In this document: in pieces, positions 1-5,880 of the stretch
How the letters are laid out: every line of letters begins with the position of its first letter
How positions within the stretch are numbered: position 1 is the stretch's first letter
Assembly (NCBI GenBank): GCA_947629725.1
Contig: CANREU010000018.1
Location: 1 to 15,768, forward strand
Source of the DNA: an uncultured Clostridia bacterium
GTDB taxonomy: Bacteria; Bacillota; Clostridia; Christensenellales; Borkfalkiaceae
Reading direction: 5' to 3'
DNA length: 15,768 nucleotides
The notes under the pieces: model-generated
What the model was told of the DNA's origin: nothing
The model's database searches: none
Seen by the model: only the letters and a program-made list of their open reading frames with translations
Position numbers and translations under genes: made by a program

Positions 1-72
1 TGACCTTGCCGGGAATCGAACCCGGGATTGCGCCGTGAGAGGGCGCCGTCTTAACCGCTTGACCACAAGGCC
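1..72 (-). tRNA. tRNA-Glu (anticodon CTC)
   Basis: Read on the minus strand this folds as a complete cloverleaf. The acceptor arm GGCCTTG pairs with CAAGGTC (one G-U), and the discriminator base A is at position 1. The D arm has GTC/GAC, and the anticodon stem GCGCC/GGCGC encloses the loop CTCTCAC with anticodon CTC. The T arm is CCGGG-TTCGAAT-CCCGG. Anticodon CTC reads GAG, a codon used very heavily by the genes in this window. No CCA can be checked because the window starts at the discriminator base. Further tRNAs may lie to the left. Confidence 0.95.
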
Positions 73-123
73 GTATCGAATTCTCCGCGCGCCCAAGCGT
101 GCCTGAACGCGAGTTACTTTGTG

Positions 124-152
124 ATTATACCATATCCGCGCCCGTCTTGCAA
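124..152 (-). promoter_or_regulatory. Promoter of the tRNA-Glu gene
   Basis: On the minus strand TTGCAA (147-152) and TATAAT (124-129) are separated by 17 bases, a near-consensus housekeeping promoter. Transcription would start near position 117 and leave a leader of about 45 bases before the mature tRNA 5' end at 72. Confidence 0.8.
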
Positions 153-184
153 CCGTTTTTGCGGTCGTGCGCGGAAAATTTTTC

Positions 185-370
185 AAAAAAAGACATCCGC
201 CTGTGCCGCAAGCCGAAAAAAGTTTAACCCGCTTCTCGCAGGTGGGTGTGCCGCGGAGGAGCATCAGACTTTCCGAAAAATTTCAGACCTCGCCTAGCCC
301 GCCCGACAAGCGCTCCCGAAAGTACATCGTGGATCACGTTTCGTCGGCTTCCGAACACCGCAGGTGTCAT
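185..370 (-). ncRNA. ssrS: 6S RNA (RNA polymerase-binding regulatory RNA), probable
   Basis: A minus-strand non-coding transcript of about 186 nt sits between its own strong promoter and a run of seven Ts. The 5' end GACACC and the 3' end GGATGTC pair to close the molecule. Inside, GTG...AAGCC faces GGCTT...CAC, and the arm GTGTTCGGAAGCC opposite GGCTTGCGGCAC resembles the closing stem of E. coli 6S RNA as I remember it. An apical helix GGAGC/GCTCC and a 3'-side hairpin CCTGC/GCGGG fit the long-hairpin-with-central-bubble architecture. 6S RNA imitates an open promoter and sequesters housekeeping RNA polymerase in stationary phase. No reading frame here looks coding. The identification rests on structure and partial similarity, so another structured small RNA is possible. 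A covariance-model search (Rfam 6S) would settle it. Confidence 0.75.
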
Positions 371-375
371 GATAC

Positions 376-404
376 AGTATAGCACGGCCGCGCGGAAAAT
401 GCAA
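376..404 (-). promoter_or_regulatory. Promoter of the 6S-like RNA
   Basis: On the minus strand TTGCAT (399-404) and TATACT (376-381) are exactly 17 bases apart. Initiation near 368-370 coincides with the start of the closing helix of the 6S-like RNA. Confidence 0.8.
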
Positions 405-451
405 CCTTTTGCGAAAAATTTCCAAAGATCCCCTTGCGGCGCCGAAAAAAT

Positions 452-1264
452 TTATCCGATCTTGCCGGATATTTCGCGGAACGCCTCGGTGAGCACCCAG
501 AGTTCCTTCTCGTAGTTCATGCCGTATTTCTTATCGGGGACTTCCTCTGCGGTACGGAGGATGGAGCGGTAGCAGAACTCGACGGAGAGGGAGAGGGCGC
601 GTTCGAGGGGAAACCCGCCGCCCACGCAGCCCGCGAAGCTCGCGGCGAACACGTCTCCCGCGCCGTGGAAGGAGCCCTCCACTTTTTTGAGGGGCATCCG
701 CTTTTCGCCGCCCTCCCAATAGTAGAGGAAGTAGCCGTCCGCCGTATCCGCGCCCGTGATGACGGGGTGGGGGCAGATCTTCGCGAGCTCGCAGAGCGCG
801 GCGGAGGGGTCGCGCTTTCCCGTGAGAAGGAAGCTCTCGGTGTCGTTGGGGAGGATGTAGTCCGCCTCCGCGCAGAGGGAGAGCATCTCTTTTGCGAACG
901 CCTCGTCGAACCCTTTATAGAAAGTGAAATTGTCGCCGAGGACGGGGTCCACCACAAAGAGCCCGCCCTTCTTCAAAAAGCGGTTTTTCACGCTCCGCAC
1001 GAATTCGATCTGGGCGCGGCTGCCGAGGTAGCCGCTGCACACGACGTCGTACTTCAGCCCCAAAGTCTCCCAGTGGTCGCAGATCTTCTTCATCTCGTCG
1101 TCGAGCCCCAAGAAGGTGTACCCCGTAAACCCGCCCGTGTGGGTGGAGAGGAGGGCGGTGGGCAGGATATCGACGGTCGCCCCGCACGCCGAGAGGACGG
1201 GGAGCGCCACGGTGAGGGAGCACTTTCCCACGCAGGATATATCGTTGATCGCAAGCACGCGCAT
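452..1264 (-). CDS. pdxY: Pyridoxamine/pyridoxal kinase (PfkB/ribokinase superfamily)
   Basis: The 270-residue protein is a full-length vitamin B6 salvage kinase that phosphorylates pyridoxal, pyridoxamine or pyridoxine at the 5' hydroxyl, using ATP, in the cytoplasm. Visible family motifs are NDISCVGKCSL near the N-terminus (residues 7-17), GGFTGYTF (44-51), VVDPVLGDNF (104-113), LPNDTES (138-144) and the anion-hole/catalytic GAGDVF (201-206), where D204 should be the catalytic base. There is no signal peptide or membrane segment. The ATG is preceded by GGAGG at a suitable distance and by a consensus promoter. The gene is divergent from the small HMA gene. No clear terminator follows its stop, which lies only about 50 bases upstream of the 6S promoter on the same strand. 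Substrate preference cannot be told from sequence, and the symbol is by family resemblance. A hydroxymethylpyrimidine kinase (ThiD) is the main alternative but fits less well. Confidence 0.9.
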   Translation of the reverse strand: MRVLAINDISCVGKCSLTVALPVLSACGATVDILPTALLSTHTGGFTGYTFLGLDDEMKKICDHWETLGLKYDVVCSGYLGSRAQIEFVRSVKNRFLKKGGLFVVDPVLGDNFTFYKGFDEAFAKEMLSLCAEADYILPNDTESFLLTGKRDPSAALCELAKICPHPVITGADTADGYFLYYWEGGEKRMPLKKVEGSFHGAGDVFAASFAGCVGGGFPLERALSLSVEFCYRSILRTAEEVPDKKYGMNYEKELWVLTEAFREISGKIG

Positions 1265-1296
1265 AAGAATGCCTCCAAAGGAATTTTATCTGCTCC

Positions 1297-1325
1297 ATTA
1301 TAGGGGACGGGGCTGAATTTGTCAA
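1297..1325 (-). promoter_or_regulatory. Consensus promoter of the pyridoxamine kinase gene
   Basis: On the minus strand TTGACA (1320-1325) and TATAAT (1297-1302) are separated by 17 bases, a perfect sigma-70/sigma-A promoter. The leader of about 25 bases carries the GGAGG ribosome site. Confidence 0.92.
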
Positions 1326-1338
1326 CCGTTTGAACGGT
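1325..1338. promoter_or_regulatory. Palindrome overlapping the pdxY -35 region, candidate operator
   Basis: ACCGTT-TG-AACGGT is a perfect inverted repeat with 6-base arms, touching the edge of the -35 element of the kinase promoter. Its 12-base core CCGTTTGAACGG occurs again, identically, in the arsR leader at 8379-8390. The shared site suggests a common DNA-binding regulator, but chance cannot be excluded without a genome-wide count. Confidence 0.4.
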
Positions 1339-1382
1339 CGGGGCGAAAAAAAGTCCATATGGCGGAGAGGGGGCGAAAACTC

Positions 1383-1411
1383 TTTACAAACGGGGCGGGT
1401 TGTGCTATGAT
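1383..1411 (+). promoter_or_regulatory. Promoter of the small HMA gene, very close to its start codon
   Basis: TTTACA (1383-1388) and TATGAT (1406-1411) are 17 bases apart, with an extended -10 TGC directly before the hexamer. Transcription should begin around 1417-1419, which is the ATG itself, so the message would be leaderless or nearly so. Confidence 0.65.
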
Positions 1412-1417
1412 GGGGGC

Positions 1418-1642
1418 ATGAAAAAGGTCATCGAGGTGGAAAACCTCTGCTGCAAGAAATGTGCCGAGCGGGTGGAAAAGAAGCTCATGCTTTTAGACGG
1501 CGTGCAGGGCGCGAAGGCGAAATACAGGAAGAACATCGTCTTCGTGGAGAGCACCCTTTCGGACGAGGAACTCGCGGCCTGCGTGAAGGACGCGGGCTTC
1601 GAGGTGAAGGAGATCCGTCCCCGCAAGGGCATCTTCGGGTGA
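1418..1642 (+). CDS. Small heavy-metal-associated (HMA) domain protein
   Basis: The 74-residue protein is a single ferredoxin-like HMA domain of the CopZ/Atx1 type, which carries Cu(I) or another soft metal between proteins in the cytoplasm. The metal loop reads ENLCCKKCAERVEKK, with the CxxC at C12/C15 and an extra cysteine at 11. The usual Met-x-Cys is Leu-Cys-Cys here, and the two residues between the cysteines are lysines, so metal affinity or specificity may differ from CopZ. The start at 1418 is chosen because the homology begins there; an upstream in-frame TTG at 1400 lies inside the promoter. A GGGGG run only 2 bases from the ATG is too close to act as a normal ribosome site. It stands alone between pdxY (divergent) and the ileS leader, with no CsoR-type palindrome in front. 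A role in copper handling is inferred from family and from the copper cluster 4 kb away. Confidence 0.85.
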   Translation: MKKVIEVENLCCKKCAERVEKKLMLLDGVQGAKAKYRKNIVFVESTLSDEELAACVKDAGFEVKEIRPRKGIFG

Positions 1643-1662
1643 GACGAATTGCCTCAAAACGC

Positions 1663-1691
1663 TTGCCTTTTACATGCGGACGGGCTATAAT
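1663..1691 (+). promoter_or_regulatory. Promoter of the ileS T-box leader
   Basis: TTGCCT (1663-1668) and TATAAT (1686-1691) are 17 bases apart. The 14 bases CCTCAAAACGCTTG running into the -35 are identical to those at 5502-5515 in front of csoR. Transcription should start near 1698. Confidence 0.8.
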
Positions 1692-1697
1692 AGAGAA

Positions 1698-1951
1698 AAC
1701 GGAATAGAAAAGGCGCAAAAAGGACGCGCCCTCTTCGGTTTGCCGCGCACAGAGAGCTCCCGTAAGGTGAGAGGGGAGACGGGGTGCGGAGAGGGTATCC
1801 CCTTTCAGCTTGCGGAGGGAACACGGGGGCGGTTTCGCCGGACGGAAAGTAACTTCGCACGGCGTCGCGGACCGTGATCCCCGCGGCAAATGTCAGTTTG
1901 TTTTGGTGGTAGATATGCCTTCGCGTATTCCAAAACGCGGAGGCCTGTTTT
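1698..1951 (+). ncRNA. T-box leader (tRNA-Ile responsive riboswitch) of ileS
   Basis: The roughly 250-base leader of ileS has T-box architecture. A stem I-like region contains the AGAGAGC box (1751-1757), the GGTGAGAG stretch (1766-1773) and, in GGGTATCCCC, the triplet ATC (1797-1799), a plausible isoleucine specifier codon. The antiterminator is GTTTTGG (1900-1906) pairing with CCAAAAC (1930-1936), with a bulge starting TGGT (1907-1910) that can pair with the ACCA end of uncharged tRNA-Ile, and an upper stem ATATG/CGTAT. It competes with the terminator hairpin at 1917-1944. Uncharged tRNA-Ile should therefore stabilise read-through into ileS. The bulge departs from the standard TGGNACC after the first four bases. 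The stem I specifier assignment is inference; the two competing structures can be read directly. Confidence 0.82.
1917..1951 (+). terminator. T-box terminator hairpin
   Basis: GCCTTCGCG (1917-1925) pairs with CGCGGAGGC (1936-1944) over nine base pairs, one of them G-U, across a ten-base loop, followed by CTGTTTT. Its left arm and loop are the bases needed for the antiterminator, so the two structures exclude each other. Confidence 0.8.
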
Positions 1952-1972
1952 ATAAAGAAAGCGAGGTTTGAT

Positions 1973-4900
1973 ATGTATAAAAAGGTAGACACGTCGCTCG
2001 ATTTTGTGGAGCGGGAGAAGGAGACCGTCGCCTTCTGGAAGGAGAACAAGGTCTTTGAGAAGTCGGTGGAAAAGAACGAGGGGGGAGAGGAGTTCTCCTT
2101 CTACGACGGGCCTCCCACCGCCAACGGCAAGCCCCACATCGGGCACGTTTTGACGCGGGTCATGAAGGACCTCATCCCCCGCTATCACACGATGAAGGGC
2201 AGGCACGTCTTGCGCAAGGCGGGCTGGGATACCCACGGGCTGCCCGTCGAACTCGAGGTGGAAAAGAGCCTCGGCATCGACGGCAAGCCGCAGATCGAGA
2301 AGTACGGCATCGAGCCCTTCATCAAAAAGTGCAAGGAGTCGGTGTGGAAATACAAGAGCGAGTGGGAGAAGATGTCCGACCGCGTGGGCTACTGGGTGGA
2401 CATGGAAAACCCCTACGTTACTTACAGCGACAACTACATTGAGTCGGTGTGGTGGGCGCTCAAAAAGATCCACGAAAAAGGGCTCCTGTATAAGGGGCAC
2501 AAGATCGTTCCCTACTGCCCGCGGTGCGGCACGGCGCTCTCCTCGCACGAGGTCGCACAGGGGTATAAGGACGTGAAGGAGATCTCCGCCGTCGCCCGTT
2601 TTCGCGTAATGGGGTCGGAAAACACCTATATCCTCGCGTGGACGACCACCCCGTGGACCCTTCCCTCCAACGTTGCGCTCTGCATGAATCCCGGGGAGGA
2701 CTATGTGGAGATCGAGGCGGAGGGTGCCCGCTACATCCTCGCCGAGGCGCTCGCACCCAAGTTCTTCGAGGAATACAAAGTCGTGAGCCGCCGCAAGGGG
2801 AAGGAGTATGAGGGCACGGAGTACGAGCCCCTCTTCCCGTGGGCGAAGGGGAGTTTTAAGGAGAAGGCGTATTATGTCGTCTGCGACGGCTACGTCACCC
2901 TCACGGACGGCACGGGCGTCGTGCACATCGCGCCCGCCTTCGGCGAGGACGACTACCGCGTCGGCAAAAGATACGGGCTCCCCGTAGTGCAGCTCGTAAA
3001 CGAGCGGGGCTGTTTCGACGGCCGCTGCCCCGAACTCAACGGGCTCTTTGCCAAAGAGGCGGACAAAGTCATCCTTACGATGCTCAAAGAAAAGGGGCTG
3101 CTCTTCAAGAAGCTCCCCTTCGAGCACAGCTATCCCCACTGCTGGCGGTGCGACACCCCCCTTCTCTACTACGCGCGCTCGAGCTGGTTCGTCGAGGTCA
3201 CCAAAGTGAAGGACCGCCTCATCGCCGCCAACCGCTCGGTGAATTGGATCCCCGAGACCATCAAAGAGGGGCGGATGGGGAATTTCCTCGAAAACGTCAT
3301 CGACTGGGGCCTCTCCCGCGACCGCTATTGGGGGACCCCCCTCCCCGTTTGGGTATGCGAGGACTGCGGCGCGATCGAGGTCATCGGCTCCAAAGCGGAG
3401 CTCCGCGAGAAGACGGGCGCGCCCGAAGACATCGAGCTGCACCGTCCCTATCTCGACGGTCTCACCTGCACCTGCAAACAGTGCGGCGGCAAGATGAGAC
3501 GCACCCCCGAGGTCATCGACTGCTGGTTCGATTCGGGCTCCATGCCCTTCGCGCAGTATCACTATCCCTTTGAGAACAAGGACCTCTTCGAGGAGACCTT
3601 CCCCGCCGATTTCATCTGCGAGGCAGTCGACCAGACCCGCGGCTGGTTCTACGTGCTCCTCGTCATCTCGACCATTCTCTTCGACCGCGCCCCCTTCAAA
3701 AACTGCGTCGTGCTCGGGCACGTCAACGACGAGAACGGCGTCAAAATGTCCAAACACAAGGGGAACGTCGTCGACCCGTGGACGGTGCTCGACAAGCAGG
3801 GCGCGGACGCCGTGCGGTGGTATTTCTACACGAACAGCGCGCCGTGGATCCCTTCCCGCTTCGGGGCGGACGCCGTCTCCGAGAGCCAAAGGAAGTTTCA
3901 GGGGACGCTCTGGAACACCTATGCCTTCTTCGCCCTCTATGCGGAGATCGACAAGTTCGATCCCTCCCGCCACCCCTTGAAGGAATGCAAGCTCTCCCTC
4001 ATGGACAGGTGGGCGCTCTCGGAGCTCAACACCCTCGTGAAGAAGGTGGACGGCATGCTCGCCGTCTACAATATCACAGACAGCGCGCGCGCCATTCAGG
4101 AGTTTTCGGACGAGCTCTCCAATTGGTACGTCCGCCGCGGGCGGGACCGCTATTGGGGTGCGGAGGAGACGGAGGACAAGATCGCGGCGTATGCGACCCT
4201 TTGGCACGTGCTCGTCACCCTCTCCAAACTCATCGCGCCCTACGCGCCCTTCATGGCGGAGATGATGTACCGCAACCTCGTGCCGCAATTCTTTGAAAAC
4301 GCCCCCGTCTCCGTGCACCTCTGCACCTATCCCGAGGCGGAGGAGGGGTATATCGACCCCGCCCTCGAGGAGGGCATGGAGGAGGTGCTGCGCCTCGTCG
4401 AGCTCGGCAGGAGCGCGCGCAACGCGGGCTCTCTCAAAAACCGCCAGCCCCTCGCGGAGATGCTCGTCGCAGGGGAGTTCAAGGAGGAACTCAAAGGGGA
4501 GCTCGCCTCCCTCGTTCTCGACGAACTCAACGTGAAAAAACTCACCTTCGTCGCAGGCGGCGATTCCCTCGTCAAATACACTTTGAAGCCCCAGCTTCGT
4601 ACCCTCGGCCCCAAATACGGGAAAAAACTGCGCGCCATCACCGAGTTTCTCGGCTCGTGCGACGCGGGCGCCGTCGTCTCCGCCGTGCGGGAGAAGGGGA
4701 GCTTTACGGTCGATTTAGAGGGCGAAGTCGTCCTCACCGAGGAGGACTTGCAGATCTTCACGACCTCCGCGGAGGGGTACGCCGCGGCCCGGGAAGGGGG
4801 GATCACCGTCGCCCTCGACACCCGCCTCACCGAGGAGCTCTTGGACGAAGGCTGCGAGCGGGAGCTCGTCTCCAAGATCCAAACCATGCGCAAGGAGGCG

Positions 4901-5089
4901 GGATTTGAGGTGACCGACCGCGTCGAAGTTTACTACGAGGCGGCGGGCAGGGCGAAGCGGATGCTCGAGAAGGGCGCGTTCGCACGGGACGTGCTCGCCC
5001 AAACGATCGCCGCGGGCAGACCCGACGGATTCTCCAAGACGCTCGACGTGAACGGCGAAGAGGTCGTCCTCACGTTGGTGCGCAAGTAA
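1973..5089 (+). CDS. ileS: Isoleucyl-tRNA synthetase, long (type II-like) form
   Basis: The 1038-residue class I synthetase charges tRNA-Ile with isoleucine in the cytoplasm. Visible features are the HIGH motif GKPHIGHV (residues 52-59), GWDTHGLPVE, the CP1 editing-domain signature TTPWTLPSN, putative zinc knuckles CPRCG, CWRC, CEDCG and CxxCGGK, and the KMSKH loop (591-595) followed by the anticodon-binding helical domain. The length and a C-terminal segment with FEVTDRVEVYYE rather than a terminal zinc domain fit the longer, eukaryote-like type II IleRS, a class often insensitive to mupirocin (family knowledge, not tested here). The start ATG at 1973 has GCGAGG nine bases upstream and follows the T-box terminator. 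The gene is monocistronic: T-box in front, strong terminator behind. The frame is intact throughout. Confidence 0.97.
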   Translation: MYKKVDTSLDFVEREKETVAFWKENKVFEKSVEKNEGGEEFSFYDGPPTANGKPHIGHVLTRVMKDLIPRYHTMKGRHVLRKAGWDTHGLPVELEVEKSLGIDGKPQIEKYGIEPFIKKCKESVWKYKSEWEKMSDRVGYWVDMENPYVTYSDNYIESVWWALKKIHEKGLLYKGHKIVPYCPRCGTALSSHEVAQGYKDVKEISAVARFRVMGSENTYILAWTTTPWTLPSNVALCMNPGEDYVEIEAEGARYILAEALAPKFFEEYKVVSRRKGKEYEGTEYEPLFPWAKGSFKEKAYYVVCDGYVTLTDGTGVVHIAPAFGEDDYRVGKRYGLPVVQLVNERGCFDGRCPELNGLFAKEADKVILTMLKEKGLLFKKLPFEHSYPHCWRCDTPLLYYARSSWFVEVTKVKDRLIAANRSVNWIPETIKEGRMGNFLENVIDWGLSRDRYWGTPLPVWVCEDCGAIEVIGSKAELREKTGAPEDIELHRPYLDGLTCTCKQCGGKMRRTPEVIDCWFDSGSMPFAQYHYPFENKDLFEETFPADFICEAVDQTRGWFYVLLVISTILFDRAPFKNCVVLGHVNDENGVKMSKHKGNVVDPWTVLDKQGADAVRWYFYTNSAPWIPSRFGADAVSESQRKFQGTLWNTYAFFALYAEIDKFDPSRHPLKECKLSLMDRWALSELNTLVKKVDGMLAVYNITDSARAIQEFSDELSNWYVRRGRDRYWGAEETEDKIAAYATLWHVLVTLSKLIAPYAPFMAEMMYRNLVPQFFENAPVSVHLCTYPEAEEGYIDPALEEGMEEVLRLVELGRSARNAGSLKNRQPLAEMLVAGEFKEELKGELASLVLDELNVKKLTFVAGGDSLVKYTLKPQLRTLGPKYGKKLRAITEFLGSCDAGAVVSAVREKGSFTVDLEGEVVLTEEDLQIFTTSAEGYAAAREGGITVALDTRLTEELLDEGCERELVSKIQTMRKEAGFEVTDRVEVYYEAAGRAKRMLEKGAFARDVLAQTIAAGRPDGFSKTLDVNGEEVVLTLVRK

Positions 5090-5130
5090 CGGCGGTCGGG
5101 GACTTTCCCGAAGGACCCATGCATGAGATA

Positions 5131-5162
5131 CGCGCCGCGCGGCGACCCGCGCGGCGCGTTTT
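5131..5162 (+). terminator. Rho-independent terminator after ileS
   Basis: CGCGCCGCGCGG (5131-5142) and CCGCGCGGCGCG (5147-5158) form a perfect 12-base-pair stem with loop CGAC, followed by TTTTCTC. It lies 41 bases after the ileS stop. Confidence 0.92.
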
Positions 5163-5465
5163 CTCTTGCCCCCTCAAGGGTGCGTTTTCTCTTGCCTCTC
5201 TCGTTTGAGGGGGAGTATCCGTCCTCTTGCCTCCCCCCTTATACTTGAGGGGTGCTATCAAATACGTCACCCTGAGCTTGTCGAAGGGTATCCATATTAT
5301 AAGATTCCTCACATCCGTTCGGAATGACGGAATAGAACCCGCTCGGAATGAGGGGGACTTGCCCTCGCCCCCTCGGGGGGCGAGGGGCAGGGGTGCGGGG
5401 GGAAAGACCTGCCCCCTTTGAAGGGGGCGGGGTAGGGGTGCGGAGGGGCAAGCCGCCTCTTCCGC
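5163..5465. repeat. Intergenic repeat island between ileS and csoR
   Basis: No gene is seen in this 300-base stretch. It is built from short repeats. The words CTCTTGCC and TTGAGGGG recur, and positions 5222-5252 (31 bases) are identical to 9326-9356. Two strong hairpins are present: CCCTCGCCCCC (5362-5372) with GGGGGCGAGGG (5376-5386), and GCCCCCTT (5411-5418) with AAGGGGGC (5421-5428). Each is followed by the word AGGGGTGCGG. A separate TGAGCTTGTCGAA element is embedded at 5266-5328. The hairpins resemble miniature, non-coding dispersed repeats rather than terminators, because no T-run follows. Confidence 0.8.
5266..5328. repeat. Dispersed palindromic element with TGAGCTTGTCGAA loop (copy 1)
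   Basis: The element starts GTCACCC-TGAGCTTGTCGAA-GGGT and ends AGATTCCTCAC...CGGAATGAC, whose reverse complement begins GTCATTC, so its ends are imperfect inverted repeats. A second copy starts at 15717. Elements with GTCA...TGAG...TCGAAG and AGATTC...GAATGAC ends are common intergenic repeats in several bacterial lineages (recollection). A further end-like word, CAGAATGAC, occurs at 9541-9549. Confidence 0.75.
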
Positions 5466-5512
5466 CGCGCGGGCAGGAAGCGTAAAATTTCAAAAAATTT
5501 TCCTCAAAACGC

Positions 5513-5541
5513 TTGACAAGGATAGGGTATGGGGGTATAAT
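5513..5541 (+). promoter_or_regulatory. Promoter of the csoR-copA operon
   Basis: TTGACA (5513-5518) and TATAAT (5536-5541) are exactly 17 bases apart, a full consensus promoter. Such a strong promoter suits a gene pair held down by a repressor. Transcription should start near 5548. Confidence 0.92.
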
Positions 5542-5552
5542 ATCCTCAAAAA

Positions 5553-5569
5553 ATACCCATAGTGGGTAT
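5553..5569 (+). promoter_or_regulatory. CsoR-type operator in the csoR leader
   Basis: ATACCC-ATAGT-GGGTAT is an inverted repeat with 6-base arms, just downstream of the predicted start point. TACCC...GGGTA palindromes are typical CsoR binding sites. A possible half-site GGGTAT also lies in the promoter spacer at 5525-5530. Binding here would block transcription of csoR and copA until Cu(I) releases the repressor. Confidence 0.75.
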
Positions 5570-5583
5570 GTAAGGAGAATACA

Positions 5584-5880
5584 ATGGAACACTGCGAAAG
5601 CTGCGAGCGGTCGAAGATCCGCACGCCCGAGGAGAAGAGGCTCCTCGAAAACCGTATCAGCCGCATTGTCGGGCAGTTGAACGGCGTCAAAAAAATGATC
5701 GAGGAGGACCGCTATTGCGACGATGTCCTCATCCAGCTCGCGGCGGCGATGAGCGCGGTGAAGAGCCTCGCCGGGGAGGTCCTCAACCGGCATATGCACA
5801 CATGCGTCGTTGAAAAGATCGGGGCGGGGGACCTCTCCGTCGTCGACGAGCTCGTCGAGCTCTTCAAGAGGTTCGCATGA
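5584..5880 (+). CDS. csoR: CsoR-family copper-sensing transcriptional repressor
   Basis: The 98-residue all-helical DUF156 protein binds operator DNA when metal-free and lets go on binding Cu(I). The three ligands of the copper site are visible as C45, H70 and C74. Their spacing (25 and 4) is the same as C36-H61-C65 of Mycobacterium tuberculosis CsoR, with a tyrosine just before the first cysteine (Y44). The basic helix ENRISRIVGQLNGVKKMIEE is the family signature. Two further cysteines (C4, C7) sit in the N-terminal tail. AGGAG lies at 5573-5577 before the ATG. It is autoregulated through the palindrome in its leader, and its stop overlaps the copA start as ATGA, so the two are translationally coupled. 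The C-H-C triad argues against nickel (RcnR) or formaldehyde (FrmR) relatives. Confidence 0.95.
   Translation: MEHCESCERSKIRTPEEKRLLENRISRIVGQLNGVKKMIEEDRYCDDVLIQLAAAMSAVKSLAGEVLNRHMHTCVVEKIGAGDLSVVDELVELFKRFA

Noticed and set aside
246..515. Plus-strand small ORFs across the 6S region and the pdxY 3' end
   Set aside because: They run antisense to a structured RNA with its own promoter, and have no ribosome site or recognisable motif.
434..1303. Long plus-strand open frame (289 codons) opposite pdxY
   Set aside because: It is the antisense shadow of a clearly recognisable kinase, and its composition (runs of E, A, R, G, H) is what GC-rich codons give when read backwards. No ribosome site was found.
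1400..1417. Upstream TTG start for the HMA protein
   Set aside because: The extra residues MCYDGG are encoded by the -10 element itself, and HMA homology starts at the ATG at 1418.
1805..4318. 837-codon minus-strand open frame opposite ileS
   Set aside because: It lies wholly across ileS and its T-box, has no recognisable domain, and is rich in His/Asp/Val/Leu as expected from complementing a GC-rich gene. Long shadow frames are common in such DNA.
5163..5465. Hairpins as additional transcription terminators
   Set aside because: They have no following T-run, and the ileS transcript already has a strong terminator at 5131-5162.
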